DNA of 64,000 bases, from contig CM040101.1 in NCBI GenBank assembly GCA_022496805.1, positions 4,962,501-5,026,500 of the forward strand. Reading direction: 5' to 3'. This DNA comes from Pohlia nutans. Taxonomy: Eukaryota; Streptophyta; Bryopsida; Bryales; Mniaceae. Below the pieces are notes generated by a model. The model did not search any database. It saw only the letters and a program-made list of their open reading frames with translations, and was not told the origin of the DNA. Shown one piece after another: positions 45,723 through 57,720 of this stretch. Made by a program: the position numbers and the translations under genes. How positions within the stretch are numbered: position 1 is the stretch's first letter; each line of letters begins with the position of its first letter.

Positions 45723-48700
45723 TCAATCATCCTGATAGAGTCGTAGGATTTGGTTGGTCCCTGTGGGAGCGAGAGTTACAGGGCATCGTTTGTACTGCAA
45801 AAAGAAAAACAGCAGAATCAGAAAGTCTTTATTCTGACATATAAAACAAATAAACTAGCAACGAACCAATAATACTGATATAATCATTATTACCTGGGTA
45901 ACGTAATGAAATGCACATGTGTAACAAAAGACAAAGCCGGATGTAGCCACTACTGCTGGATTAGTGCGGGGACGTGTGCAGAGAGGGCAGATCTTGCCAT
46001 CAGCTGGTAACTGTAGTCCATCCTTAGCCACCTGCAAAACTCCCATGAAATTATTATTTAAAAAGAAAGCATCTCAGAAATTATTTTTTCTGGTGATCAC
46101 CATCTCGATCAACGATACACTAATAGTCTTGAAAATCAAGTCACCCTGCAGATTTGATTCTACACAACCACCCTTCATGTTAATACTAGTGTGGCCCTGT
46201 GCCAACTCCAGTGTTCCCCGTGATTTAGCCATGCTTTTGTTTTATATTATATTCTTAGAATATATTATCCATTATTTAATTCAATATATGGTGACAAAAT
46301 TCAATTAAAAATCCATAACTTCCACACTATGTTCAAAAGTGACAAAACGACTTTGGTGCGCCCCTGCTCATTGATAGCTTTCCGACAATACCAAGAACGC
46401 AACCGGCGGGCGCACGGTCAGGGAGATCTCAACGTTACATACAAAACAAAACAAAACAAACAAAGCACCTTCCTTAATGTATAGATTCTTAGAGGTGTGG
46501 TACTTCGGATTGAAACAAGAGCTTACCACTGGTGGCGGTGGAGGAGGGGGAGGAGGATACACAGAAGGTGCAGTCACTCTTTCTTCTGCCGACTGGTACC
46601 ACCATTCCACCATCTGTAGGAATGCTTGCGGTTTAGAAAATGGAATAGCATCAAACATTCATGTTCAACACCTGACTTATTAAAAGACCAAATCGTTCAC
46701 TATGGAGGCTAAAGAATCAAACATCATCAAGAGACCTTGAAGCATATCGTAGCTTTGGTGCAATTAATTTGGTTGATTCGAAAGAATTGACCTTAAAAAG
46801 AAAGACACTTGCAATAAGGCCAGTCTGTGCATAATCCAGAGCAGTATATGCAAAGCGAAGGAGGCCCCTCTGTAATGTCTGCAATACAAAATCCCATACA
46901 GGAGAAGCTTTAGAATTACTTTCTGGAAGTGGAGAATTTCACCAAAAAGATGTTAACAAATGTTTCCTTTTCCAGACAGCGTCAGAAACTGATAAACGAT
47001 GTTTACCTGAATGTGAGACGGTCCTCTAATTCTACCAAACTCATGATTCCGCCTCGCTTCGATAACTTTGGCTGAATCCATCTGTAGCAGGAAGAGGCAA
47101 GCCAAATCATCAAACAACCTATGTATCATGTCTTGAACCTTACCAAGTGCTGAAACCGGTATAAGAAACGTGGAAAAAAAATTAAAAAATAATAAACCTC
47201 ACAGGGACTTTTGCATACCAGCTCCTGACCTGTCGCACGGTTCACTTGGAGACCCATATAATGAAGGGCAGGTGTGTAATAGCGTGTGGCATCCAGAAGG
47301 TAAAGCAGCTGATATGCAAATGAGGTTCCTGTTCACAGATCCAGTCAGAGAGCAAGAAAATACGATTTTCTCCAAAAAAAGTTAAAAGCCTCACTGGTAT
47401 GGAAAAAACGACAGTACGATTTAAAATAAGGCCACTTTCACACCTTCTGTTACTGCATGGACCCATGGATAGCATTTTACGATTGCTCGAATAACTAGTT
47501 GTTTGAAATGCTCTGTAGCACTTCTACTCCCCTCCTGCCCATTATTTAGAACTTCCACCTCTCTTGTCGGTTCTACATCCCCACCATCTAATTCATCCGG
47601 ATCCCCACGACCCCATAGAGCAGCTTGCAGGGCAGTTCCCCTCTGTGCATTCACAGCTGCCTCAAGTTTGTACTTCAAATATGGCATGCCAACCTAGCAA
47701 CATATTAAGATCCAATATCAAGAGTCAGCTTAACCAGGTATATAAATCTCTGCCAAATAGCCAAAAGTCCAAAAGTGGCCGCTTCCATATCTATAACAGA
47801 TAAATAAATCATGTAACAAAACGTACCAATAGAAAGAAGAAATCACACCCTCCATTTCTGAACACTAGAAACATGTTTTGAAAGGTACTATAATTGTCTA
47901 TTAGCTTCCAAAGTGGAGTTTCTACTTTTAGCTTAGGCACTTAGGAGGTAGCACCAGAAGAGTGTAGTGTACGGACTCCCCATTTTAAAGAATGTTCATG
48001 AATGTTGATGATAGTACAACATTGTTTACGTGGCTTTCTGCCGAGGAGACTAGAGAGAATGAATCGTTTCACTTTTCAAATGCAAATATCTGGAAACTTC
48101 TCAGACAATTCTAATCGATAAGCATTGTCTCCAAGAAATTGCTTCCTTGAATCTCGATACACTATGGCTAATCCTCAACTATCAATGCATTGGTCCCAAT
48201 TCATTCAAACAGGGGATACGTGACACATACCAAGAACAATACCGAAATGGCCCTCTGCTTGCTGGTCAAGGGCCTACGTCCTGCTTGAGCAACTTCTTGC
48301 TGTGGTAGAGCATCGGTTTCTGGTATCTCTGTTGGGGCTCGGCGCAGACCGTACAGCGATTCAGAAAAAGAAGCGTCTGCAATTAAAATTGAACAGTTAA
48401 AGATTCTAGCCATAGGATTTCGTACTAAACCCCAAACGATTGTAACAGGAATGCACTAACACAAACCTGTTGTTTTTAAGCTGTGCAACTCGAGTAGAAG
48501 CATGAGAGCGGCATATCCTTCTTCACTGTAATCCAACACTCGGTGTAGTATGGGCCTTCTTTGCGCCATAACCTAATCATATTCCAAGAAAGCCAGGTTG
48601 AGAAACCTTGAATTTCAGAAAAAGGAATACCAATAACTCCTAAACCCTAAACCAGAAAATAAATTCGAGAATTAACTAGGTATATAAATTTCTACACAAA

Positions 48701-49271
48701 ATTCGTGAGATATATCATTTACTTATAATCATAATCACATTAATTTCGTAGAAGTCCATTAGAGATTCAGTATCCAACGTGTAATATATTCAAATGACCA
48801 GCTCAGAAACCAACACTCGGTGTAGTATGGGCCTTCTTTGCGCCATAACCAAATTCTATTCCCAGAAAGCCAGGTTCAGAATACCTTGAATTTCACCAAT
48901 AACTCCTAAACCCTAAAACAGAAAATCAATTCGAGAATTAACTAGGTCTATAAATCTCTGCACAAAATTCGTAAGATATATCTTTTACTTGTAATCATAA
49001 TCACATTGATTTCATACAAGTCCATTACAACTTCAGTGTCCAACAAGTAATATATTCAAATGACCAGCTTAGAAACCTGAATCAACACCAGTGGGGAAAA
49101 TTCTGCCAATCACTCAAGAAAAAAAGGCAAGAGCAAGCTCGAGAAAGAGGGCAACATACATACCCCGAGGAAATAAAGCAAAGCAGCCCGCAAGCTCGTG
49201 GGAAGATGCTCCGTGGCCGACATCTCAAAGAAAGTAGGGCGAGTGCCCTCCCCTCCCACCTGCATCAACAT
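45723..49271 (-). CDS. PEX12: Peroxisome biogenesis factor 12, 10 exons, 392 aa
   Basis: One of three RING-type peroxins that form the ubiquitin ligase complex of the peroxisomal membrane, needed to recycle the PEX5 import receptor. Exons: 49271-49164, 48572-48467, 48376-48231, 47693-47444, 47328-47219, 47081-47007, 46878-46792, 46613-46527, 46031-45894, 45794-45723; total 1179 nt in one frame to TGA. Start MLMQVGGEGTRPTFFEMSA matches the plant PEX12 N-terminus. Membrane-associated segments lie in the middle (SFAYQLLYLLDATRYY, YAQTGLIASVFLFK), with EWWYQSAEER and a proline run of nine at about 305-322. The C-terminal incomplete RING has C338-P-L-C341, FCYTC at 359-362, and RCP at about 373, as in other PEX12 proteins. 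Length equals the Arabidopsis protein as I recall it (about 393). Intron 1 holds a partial copy of exon 2. Confidence 0.97.
48814..49010 (-). pseudogene. Duplicated fragment of PEX12 exon 2 within intron 1
   Basis: The block TTATGGCGCAAAGAAGGCCC with its upstream intron is repeated. The real exon-2 copy is at 48540-48740 and the extra copy at 48817-49010. The extra copy holds only the first ~40 bases of the exon (to CGAGTGTTG) before joining intron sequence GTTTCTGAGC. Its acceptor reads TTTGGTT instead of TTAGGTT, so it lacks the AG and should not splice. Confidence 0.85.
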
Positions 49272-49649
49272 CTTCGCTTACTTGATTTCTAATCCTTCCT
49301 CTCCCAGCACTCCATCAAACCCTAAAATGTATTAATCTCCACATTAGTCTCATGAGAATTCGTCCCGCTCCATCGCCTGTAACTTCTGAAGCCAACAACC
49401 GTGAACTTAACGTTGTTCTCTCTTCAGCGGAAACTCTGAATTGCGAATTACTGAACATACAAATCGATTACTGAAATTTTCAGAACAATTGATTACTCGG
49501 CGATGGATTTGCGGTGCAACGCATCGTGGAGGAGAAGAAGAAGAAGGCTCAGAAAACGGTGAGGGAAGAATCTAGGAATGCTTCTGTTCATCCTTGGGTC
49601 CATTTGAATGTGTTTCATTCATCCAACAGAAGATGAATGATTTCGTTCA
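49272..49649. promoter_or_regulatory. PEX12 upstream region
   Basis: Contains AAACCCTAAAATG just upstream of the ATG (49317-49329), a telo-box-like word. About 100 bases of it are also copied at 62274-62378. A G/A-rich tract (GAGGAGAAGAAGAAGAAGG) lies at 49530-49550. No TATA box is assigned. Confidence 0.4.
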
Positions 49650-49653
49650 TTAA

Positions 49654-50722
49654 CCCCTAAACGCTAAACGCTTAACCGTCCAAAAAGTGGACGATGCACA
49701 GAATTGAAGGAAGATTTCTCATCCATGGTGAGAGTTTTGAAGTTTGAAATCTTTTTTGTCAGTTTTTCAGATTGTTACTTGTTCAATTGCATAGAATCAT
49801 CATGCAAAGTTGCAATCTAAATTTTTGAGGTTCAATCTGGTGGTGAGAGCTTCCATTTTGGAAGAAAACTTTAGACAAATTTTGCCCAAACAATTCTGTT
49901 CTTTTGCAAAAACCTTCCCCTGCTTGATGCAGTCAACGCTGCCCAAAACACTATCAATGCTATAATTCACACACCCAAATGACAGAATTTGCGATCGGAA
50001 AACAGAATTAGCTCCTCAAGATAAGTAAGTAGAAGATCTCACGATTAGTTGTAAGAAAAAACCAAAAACCAAAAATGCGTGGGGTTTTGAAAACTTAGTC
50101 CAAAAATGTTAACCCCTAACTACCTAAGCGTCCATTTTTTGGACGATGTACAGATTTCATCCATAATTTCTCATCTGCCATGCACTTTTAGCAGTGTGGA
50201 ATTTTTACTGTAGATTCTATGGGAAGTTAGCATCATGTATATGTGATCCGATTAGAAAGGGGATGATTTGTGAAATTTTTATGCCTCATTTCATGTTGTA
50301 GTGATTCACCCAAAATAATGAAGATTTCAGTGTAAAAGTGCTCTAAAAAAAGTCAACTCATATAATTAAGCAACCAAAAAATCTCCAAAAATCACTACAC
50401 TTAGAGTATTACATTTCAACCAATCACAAAAAAAATTCATCCGTAGATGGTCAATATCTTATTCGTAATTGAATTACAAAATAATTTTGAACTTCACGTT
50501 TCAAATTTTATACAAAATTATTGGTAATAGCAATCATAGATCTAACCATATGGATAGAATCTAAAATTCATAATGTACAACTTTTATTCATATATCAAGT
50601 TCAAATTATCCCTCTAAGCTGCATTTTATAATGCATCTTTGCAAAACTGCCGAATTTGGAGAGGGCTCTAGGCATTTAGGGGTTAAAACCTGGGTATGAA
50701 TAATGTTAAGGACGTTTAGGGG
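49654..50722. mobile_element. TTAA MITE interrupted by another TTAA MITE
   Basis: TTAA 49650-49653 then CCCCTAAACGCTAAACGC; the right end GGACGTTTAGGGG is followed by TTAA 50723-50726. The element at 50113-50682 is inserted at an internal TTAA. Without it the host would be about 495 bp, like its relatives. Confidence 0.8.
50113..50682 (-). mobile_element. TTAA MITE, subfamily A, nested
   Basis: TTAA at 50109-50112 and 50683-50686; the right end GGCTCTAGGCATTTAGGGG is the complement of the 20057 left end. It is an inverted, full-length relative of 20057-20630, differing at scattered bases. Confidence 0.9.
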
Positions 50723-50726
50723 TTAA

Positions 50727-51129
50727 CCCTTTAACGCGCATGCGTCCATATAATGGACGACAAACAGATTGTAACCTTTCCATTGATTACATCATGTACA
50801 ATCTTTCATCCATTCGATTTTCTTTTGGTACTTGTGCTAGTTGACTATCATTTGTACAATATGGATCTTCAAAAATAAGATATTGTGATTCTTTTTTAAA
50901 TAACAGAATCTGTTTATGTCAAGTTTCATTCTTAGTTCAAAAAATGAGACCTTAGACATGACTTTACAAAATAAGTTGAATCAAATAATGGAAATCATAC
51001 CATCTCATAGTCCATGTTATTCCAAATTCATTACAACGATTTTTTACTTTTTTTATTTGTTAATTTGGGATTTTTCATTGAATTTCAAAATAAAAGCTTG
51101 AAATTTTAATTACAATTTATTGATTAAAG
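50727..51129 (+). mobile_element. TTAA MITE, CCCTTTAACGCG subfamily, truncated
   Basis: It starts at the same TTAA (50723-50726) that ends the previous element. The left end is CCCTTTAACGCGCATGCG, with the interior as in 2536-2894 (inverted) and 12600-13025. There is no right terminus: sequence changes at about 51130, where the segment shared with 62895-63385 begins. Confidence 0.75.
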
Positions 51130-51625
51130 AAAATCCGAAACTCTAAACCACGGCCCCCAATTGCTTGTCAACTCCGCATCGCACAACCAACACACTACGA
51201 CAATTAATCAGTTTCCAACCACATGTATTCTACGAACAACTGACCATAAAATAAATAAACGTGAATTCAAGCCATGATGAAAAATAAAGAACAATGCTCG
51301 CGATCTCTCGGCCAATTTCTAAACACCAGTGATTTTTGTTGTTGTTAATTTTAGCCAAATTGTTGCATAAAATTTGGACTAGCTAATTGATACAAAGGAT
51401 TTTTGAAAAAAAATATGGAATAATAACCAGATTTACTACATGGAGTCGAGATGTGTAGCCTCTTTAAACCTAGGTATCACCTAGGTATTGCCTAAGTAAC
51501 ACCTAGTTAGCACATGTGTATTAGCCTAATGTTACCTATGTAATAATATGAAAAGAGCATCAAGGAGCCTAGATTGCTCTTCAAGCAAATGGTGAAGTAG
51601 CAAAAATGCTAAACTGTCTCTTAAC
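51130..51625 (-). repeat. Segmental duplicate of 62895-63380 (inverted)
   Basis: Read on the minus strand it matches 62895-63380 at roughly 90 percent by eye, including GGGGGCCGTGRTTTAGAGTTTC, GAGATGTGTAGCCTC-like and GTAATATTATTACATAGG-like phrases. The other copy leads directly into a coding exon; here the coding part is missing. It may be a displaced promoter copy. Confidence 0.8.
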
Positions 51626-52320
51626 AAAAAATAAAATCACTGGTCTATATTTGAACCAGAGCCCAATGCCACCAAATCTCACTTCCAACACTCATGAAAA
51701 TTCTGCTCACCAGCACTAAAACTTCGAAACTCATCTGCTCGAATTGCGACCTCTGGCCAAGAAAAGGAGCTGAAACAAACTACCAATTGCCTTGGGAACC
51801 ACGCCCAGGGGCTGATTCTTCTTCTTCACTTCCATATTGCGGAGACACTGATAAACCCTAAACGCATTTGTCCCGATGAATTAATGATGCAGCACTAGGG
51901 TTTCTTTTAGGCATCATGATGTGAAACCCAATGTCATGGCACAGCCACAATAGTCTAAATCTGGAGGGACCACTCTCCATTGCATGCATGGAGCATTGCT
52001 ACAATACAAAAATAAACCATGTGCAACATTAATTGACAGCATCGACTAGATGGACACAGTTGAGTTAACCGAAAAGAAGAGAGGATACATGTTATGTGAG
52101 ATGAGTCTGACTCGTATCTAAGGCAGCCTAGCAAACTGACATGGTTTCCAAAGAATCCAAACATAGAAAGGAGTTTGAACTAGTTTTGCCGTCTCAAAGA
52201 GGGCAAAACTAAGACTAAGGCGAGTTTGGGTGTTAGTGCTCTGCTGGCTCGCAAGGAAGGGATTCGGGAGCCAGTTTCGTTGGATGCCGCTCGCAAGGCG
52301 CTTTCCACCTCGTCGACTCT
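51626..52320. other. Spacer, includes repeat copy 52065-52235
   Basis: No gene seen. 52065-52235 is the second copy of the segment at 33710-33880. It is followed by a G/C-rich leader (GGATGCCGCTCGCAAGGCGC). Confidence 0.5.
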
Positions 52321-52548
52321 CTCTCCCCCGACCTCTGGCCCTCTCTCCCCCGACCTCTGGCCCTCTCTCCCCCGACCTCTGGCCCTCTCTCCCCCGACCT
52401 CTGGCCCTCTCTCCCCCGACCTCTGGCCCTCTCTCCCCCGACCTCTGGCCTTCTCTCCCCCGACCTCTGGCCCTCTCTCCCCCGACCTCTGGCCTTCTCT
52501 CCCCCGACCTCTGGCCCTCTCTCCCCCGACCCTTGGCCCTCTTCCTTC
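52321..52548. repeat. 20-bp tandem repeat, about 11 copies
   Basis: The unit CTCTCCCCCGACCTCTGGCC recurs every 20 bases with only a few changes (TTCT for CTCT in two units, CCTTGG near the end). Because 20 is not a multiple of three, frames rotate through L/P/S-rich translations, so the open frames here are artefacts. Confidence 0.95.
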
Positions 52549-53526
52549 TCACTTGGTGTTCCTACAGTCTCCGGGGCTCTCGCAACGCAATGCCATAAAA
52601 GTCCCTGCTAGTATCACCCTCTTCATTCTCTGTTTCTCTACTCTGTTGGTGTCGCATCTAGAGTTGCATAATCGGAGAGGTTTGGATGCAGCTCGCTTGT
52701 TATTGCAGATCGGAGTTTATTGGATTTTGTTTGTTCGTTGCAGATCGATCCTAATACTCTTTTGGAGTCTGCTCGTCATAGGAGGGTGTCACTGAACCTG
52801 CTGACCATGCTGTCTAGGAGTCTTCTTGATCTTCAGAGCCTACTTCGACCCCGCTCGTTGCAGATCAACCCTGCTGTCCTTGAGTCCGCTCGTTGCAGAT
52901 CGACCCTGCTGTTCGTGAGTCCGATCGAATTTGATAGCCTGCTCCGGCCCTGTTGTCCTTGCTGACCTTGTTGTGGTCTCGATTTTGGGTGTTGCGGACC
53001 CTGTTGATCCTGCTTTCCCTGCTGACCCGACTTACTCCCGATTTTGGGTGCTGTTGCGGCGATCTCGTTGCCGACCCTGCTGCGACTGACCCCTGCTGCG
53101 GCGATCTCCTTGCCGACCCTGCTGACCTTACTGCGACTGACCCTGCTGCAGCTAACCTTGCTGTTGTGTCTGAAAATCGCCCTGGATCTTCGGAGTCGCT
53201 GCAGGTTAGGCGAGGTTGAGGGTGATCGTCTACAGTGCTGCAGGTTCAAAGTTTAGAGTTTTGTGTTGTCAATCTGTCGATGTTGCTGCAGGTTGCTTGT
53301 AAAGGTTTTAGCTGTCAATGTTGGTGCGTTAAATTTTACCTCGTTTAGTTTTCAATGTCTTGCCCACGTCATTGAAAGAGTCCTGTTGTAGGATTTTAAG
53401 GTTTTCCTCGCCCACTTCCATGTTTGAAAATCGCATTGCCTACTAGGGTTTAGTTTTTAATCATACATCTGTACTGTTGTTCCACCATTCTTGCAGCCAA
53501 TACGCCTTGGTTCAGTTTGCTGAAAC
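52549..53526 (+). promoter_or_regulatory. G/C-rich leader with degenerate repeats upstream of a two-exon gene
   Basis: Contains several copies of CTCGTTGCAGATCRACCCTG (52856-52910) and of CTGACCCTGCTGCGGCGATC-like words (53060-53150). Composition differs sharply from the AT-rich surroundings. Probably the promoter and untranslated leader of the next gene, an inference from position only. Confidence 0.4.
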
Positions 53527-54713
53527 ATGGACGGTGCAAACTCGTGGAGGTGGGGATCAGAGGAGCAGCCGCGTCCTCATCCTCCATCTCCGACCTTTGG
53601 CGACTTCAGAAACATCAATCAAGTATGCTCAAATTTTTTGCTCGTTCTCATTTGTTGTTTTGCATTTGTTTTGGATCTTGTTGGTCATTTGCTGTTTTTT
53701 TGGTGTTTTTCTTCTTTGTGATGGGTTTTAGGTTGTTTATCTTTGTAAAAAGTTGCGTTTTTAGGATGTTCATGTAGATTCATTTTGTGTCCCTCTTGTT
53801 TTCACAGGAATTCTTGTACGATCCACGCCTTGTTAGGATTGAAGAGGAGGATGACGCCCCCCACATTGCTCTCTCCAATTGTTATGTTGCACCCCTAATT
53901 GTCCATAATTTCACATCAAATCCTTCAATTAACCGTAGTCCAACTCCAGGGCCTCCTAATGCACCCCCACCGGCAAAAAAACCTAAGATTGTAAAAAGAA
54001 GTTATGCTATTGATAGCATACACTTGTCCTTTTTGGTTGCATCTTATCACACGCATTTTAATGTCTATTCCAACATTAGAAAGAAAGTAGTTGATCAGTC
54101 GGTGTCGTCGATTGTGTGGAAAAGCGTATATGTTGATTATTGCAAAGAATTTCTACAATCCACTTTCCAAGAGGAATCATTAAAAATAAAACTAAGAGAA
54201 ACCCTAAAAGAGCTAAAAATAGGCACTAGTAATGAGGATAATCCAATAAAAGCTACTTTGCAACCCATTGATTTTTTGACTGCCATCAAAGTCACGAAAG
54301 GGCATGCGAAAAGAAACACCTTTAACCTAAGGGTCGGGATTGTGAACCAAATGAGTACAAATAGTCATGCTAGTGACGGCTCCACTGCAAAAGATTCAAG
54401 TGCAACAACAAGCATTGTAGGCCCAAATCTAAGGGGAAAAAAAAAAAAAAAAAAACCGAAGTCCGAGGGTGAAATTTTGCAAGAAACAGCTAAAAGTATA
54501 ATAAGCCTTGCAAACACATATGCCGGAGGAGAGGCAAATCGCAATAGGTTGATTGAGCTCAAAATGGAGAGTGAAAAAAAGTGGTGCCGCATGTTTAGTA
54601 CCAAGGATATGATCATGCGCATGAATGACCTCATCAAGCCTAGAAATGAAGGATTCTACACACCGGAGCAATTTAGAAAAGAGATGCAAGAGATTATAGA
54701 TTCTACTGAATAA
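53527..54713 (+). CDS. Putative Harbinger-type ORF1 / Myb-SANT-like protein, 333 aa
   Basis: Exon 1 53527-53622 (MDGANSWRWGSEEQPRP) and exon 2 53808-54713 join in frame across GTATGC...CACAG; stop TAA. A proline-rich linker with PPPAKKPKIVKR is followed by a possible trihelix or Myb/SANT-like region of residues ~100-170, in which W, Y and hydrophobic spacing (VSSIVWKSVYVDYCKEFL) fit. A lysine run (KKKKKK) follows, then a C-terminal helix (AKSIISLANTYAGGEANRNR) like those in plant Harbinger ORF1 and related DNA-binding proteins. In PIF/Harbinger elements ORF1 helps the nuclease, and a broken nuclease gene lies 1.5 kb downstream on the same strand. The family match is weak. It could be a domesticated or hypothetical plant protein. 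Confidence 0.5.
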
Positions 54714-54844
54714 AATTGTATTTTCATTCATATATTGAATGTTTTCATTCTTATCTACATTTAACAATAAAATTCATTCATTATAAATTTTACGTTCATT
54801 CATTTATACCATTGTATTTTTATAGATCACTGTTATTTACATTT

Positions 54845-56230
54845 TTAATAGCACTGTAAAGGTCAAAACCCTAAAATTCCAATATACATTGAAGAAAATG
54901 TTTTTCTATTAAATTACTTCTTATGTAACCTCAAGATGCATGCTAATTAGACTTTGTTTTTCATCACTATAAATTATATTTTCCCTAAAAATATTATACT
55001 ACTCTAAGCTTGTTTGTAATTACTATGATTTTTACAAGAAAATAATTTAGGGTATTCATATTTTTTTTTAATTAAATAATTATGAAGAAAATGTTAGGAA
55101 TACTTTTAAATTCTATCTGAATTGTATTCCTAAATATAAGTGTGTTCAAGTAGGTTTGAGGTGTACCTCAAACCTACCTCAACACACTTTTACTTTTTAA
55201 TTATATCTGAATTATAATCAAATTTATAAAGAGTTTTCAAATTTTTATCAATAAAATATTGTTGATAGCATTCATGATAGGGTATGAAATTTTGTTAAAA
55301 CTAGATTTTCTATCCTAAAATTAAATAAGGGAAAATTAAAAGAGAAGAGAATATCATCACTTGTCCAAAATACTAAGTTTTATAACAGTTATCAATCATT
55401 AACTACCTAACTACTCAATTTTTATGTTTCAAACTTGAATCCAAAAATAAAATAAAATTTAAAGTCCTTTTATATAAATTCTAATTTTTTAATTTTTAAT
55501 TTTTTCTCAATTGTATTCAGAAAAAAATAAAAGTGTGTTGAGGTAGGCTTGAGGTACAACCATGTTTAGTATTAAAAGAGTAAAAATGTCATCCTTTATT
55601 TGAAACGGATAGAAAAGTAGCAAATAAGTCAACTGTGACATATTCAATGAAATCTAATATTTGTTTCGAATGAATGATTGATCAACCATGTTTAATATTA
55701 AAAGAGGAAAAATGCCATCCACTATTTTAAAGTGATAGGAAATTATGACATTATCGATCATTTGAGTGTCCTCAATGCACTTTAAAAGGAGGAAGGTTTA
55801 GATTCACCCTCACATCTTTGCTCTCCATTATCTCTCTTTTGATGAGTATTTCTAACCTTCATATCTTATTTTCTATAGCTCTCCTACAATTTAGCTTTTC
55901 TTTAGCATTCTGAAATCCTTGAATCCTCGGCTATAGTTTTGATAGTTTATTTACTTCATTTGAACATATATTGAGAAAGTTAGACTACCCTAACTCTAGG
56001 CATAGTTTTAAGACAACATAGTTTATGATAAGGACAGCAGCAACATTCAAACGCTTATGTCTTCTTTTCTACAACTCTCCTACCGGTGTTCTTTAGCATT
56101 TTGGATTCTTTGAGTCCTCGGCTATAGTTTTGATAGTTTATTTGTTTCATTTGGATATATATTGAGAAAGTTAGACTACCCTAACCCTAGGCATAGTTCT
56201 AAGACAACATAGTTATAGTTTTAATACGGG
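54845..56230. repeat. Left long inverted arm, with a ~191-bp tandem duplication
   Basis: Large parts occur inverted at 57640-58780: AAAGGTCAAAACYCTAAAAT, TACTACTCTAAGCTTRTTTGTAAT, ACTAACTACTCA-like, and the block AACCTTCATATC...CTAACTCTAGGC. Within it, 55850-56030 and 56040-56230 are two diverged copies of one ~191-bp unit containing TCCTCGGCTATAGTTTTGAT. Order within the arms is partly shuffled. Confidence 0.75.
55138..55189. repeat. Palindrome P1 (52 bp)
   Basis: Arms pair around 55163/55164 with two mismatches in 26 positions plus the centre: GTAGGTTTGAGGTGTACCTC in the middle and AACACACTT at the outside. Same family as P2 and P3. Confidence 0.9.
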
Positions 56231-56259
56231 TTTGATCATTTCGGACGGAAATTGAGCTT

Positions 56260-57441
56260 TTGAATACAATGTCAAATAGCGGTTTATCGGACGTCGATTT
56301 GTGGGGTTCGAATGATAGTGACGACGACTTGAGGGAGATGGACAAGTTTCGAATGATTTTTCAGTGCGTTGTCGCGGCAACAAATACATACCACCTATTT
56401 AATGCAAGTGAGTGGCTAGAAGATGGGGCCCAATCGGTTAATCCACATCGAGGTGTTTGGGACTTGCTTGGTTGGTTACGAGAAACTTCGGGCATGTTCA
56501 AGGCCATTACTAATTTTACATTGCAGGAGTTCGATGAACTTTGTAGATTGGTGTGTCATGTGATTGCAGGTAATGCGAGGTCCACTGGTCGTCCTCAAGT
56601 TCAACAAGGACGGCGTCCAAAATTGAGTCCCGAGCAAAGACTTCTAAACTTCATATGGTTCATGAAGTGTGATAAAGTCACAACGTAGGACTCATTCCAC
56701 TGGAATTGGTCACAAAGTTGCGTTTGTGATGATGCAATTTTTGTTGCATCTTGCGTTTGTAAGAGGATCGAGGACGAGATTCAATGGCCGGATGCTGAAA
56801 AAGGTGCGAAGCGGACCAAACGTTGCCGCAATTTCCGGGGTGCATCAGTTTCATAGACGGAACCTTAGTGGAGATTCAACGACCATGGGAAAATCCGAAT
56901 CATGCAAAATGGTTTAACGGCCACAAGAAGATGTATTCTATGAACAACACAATGATCATTGATCACGATGGATTGTTCATTCACGTCAACCCTGGTTATC
57001 CGGGATCATTTCATGACGTGGCTATTCTAAAATATTTTAACGTCCATGATGAATATCACGAAAGGTTTACTCAAGTGGATGACTACCACGAGAACCTTCT
57101 CGGTAATCCCGGTTACCAAGGTGAAAAACAGTTCATTATAAGGAGGCTCAGCGATTGAGAATTATCAGATGATGTAGATGAAGGTTTGGTAAAAAACATA
57201 CAACAAAATGCATGCTGGCTATTGTGGCCGAGTGGAATGGAGCATTGGTGGTTTAAAGGCGAAGACTCATAAAGCGGTATGATGCGACGATGCCGAAGTG
57301 CGACGATTTTTTCACATCGGCATGTTTGATGACAAACTTCATTCATCGACAACGAATGAATTGCAGTTATGAATTGGTTGGAGCACCAAACATTGATATT
57401 GAAGATTATGGGTGGGAAGGAGATTATTATAATACTATATA
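56260..57441 (+). pseudogene. PIF/Harbinger nuclease, broken
   Basis: Harbinger DDE nuclease gene with lesions. The N-terminal part (56260-56688) contains TNFTLQEFDELCRLV and GRRPKLSPEQRLLNFIWFMK, a typical helix-rich entry domain, and ends at a premature TAG. Frameshifts follow near 56690-56820. The core has FPGCISFIDGTLVEIQRPW (first Asp) and VNPGYPGSFHDVAILK (second Asp). In LLGNPGYQGEKQFI, Asn stands where the family normally has Asp in GDxGY. It stops at 57158; a further frame continues with CMLAIVAEWNGALVV where an ERAFGRLK-like motif with the last acidic residue is expected. Not functional. Confidence 0.88.
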
Positions 57442-57646
57442 AAATGATACTTTAAAAATAGTATTATATAGTTTAAAAGTATGACAAAAATGTATTGTTT
57501 ATCTAATATGTATTAGGTTTATATGTTAGGATGTGAATTAAAGCTCAATGTTTCTATGTCATAGGCACATATGCATTATTGTCAATCCAAAAAATCACAA
57601 TTATGTTTGACCAATTGTCGTTACGTATACAATTCAGAAAAAAAAA

Positions 57647-57720
57647 TTAAAAAGTAAAAGTGTGTTGAGGTAGGTTTGAGGTGCACCTCAAGCCTACCTC
57701 AACACACTTTTACTTTTTAA
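57647..57720. repeat. Palindrome P2 (74 bp)
   Basis: Near-perfect: TTAAAAAGTAAAAGTGTGTT at the outside, TGAGGTGCACCTCA at the centre, one G/T mismatch pair. RNA from either strand would form a long hairpin. Confidence 0.95.

Noticed and set aside
52226..52795. 189- and 122-codon frames rich in Ser, Pro and Leu, and a 144-codon antisense frame
   Set aside because: They are translations of the 20-bp tandem repeat, which rotates frames, and have no start context or homologue.
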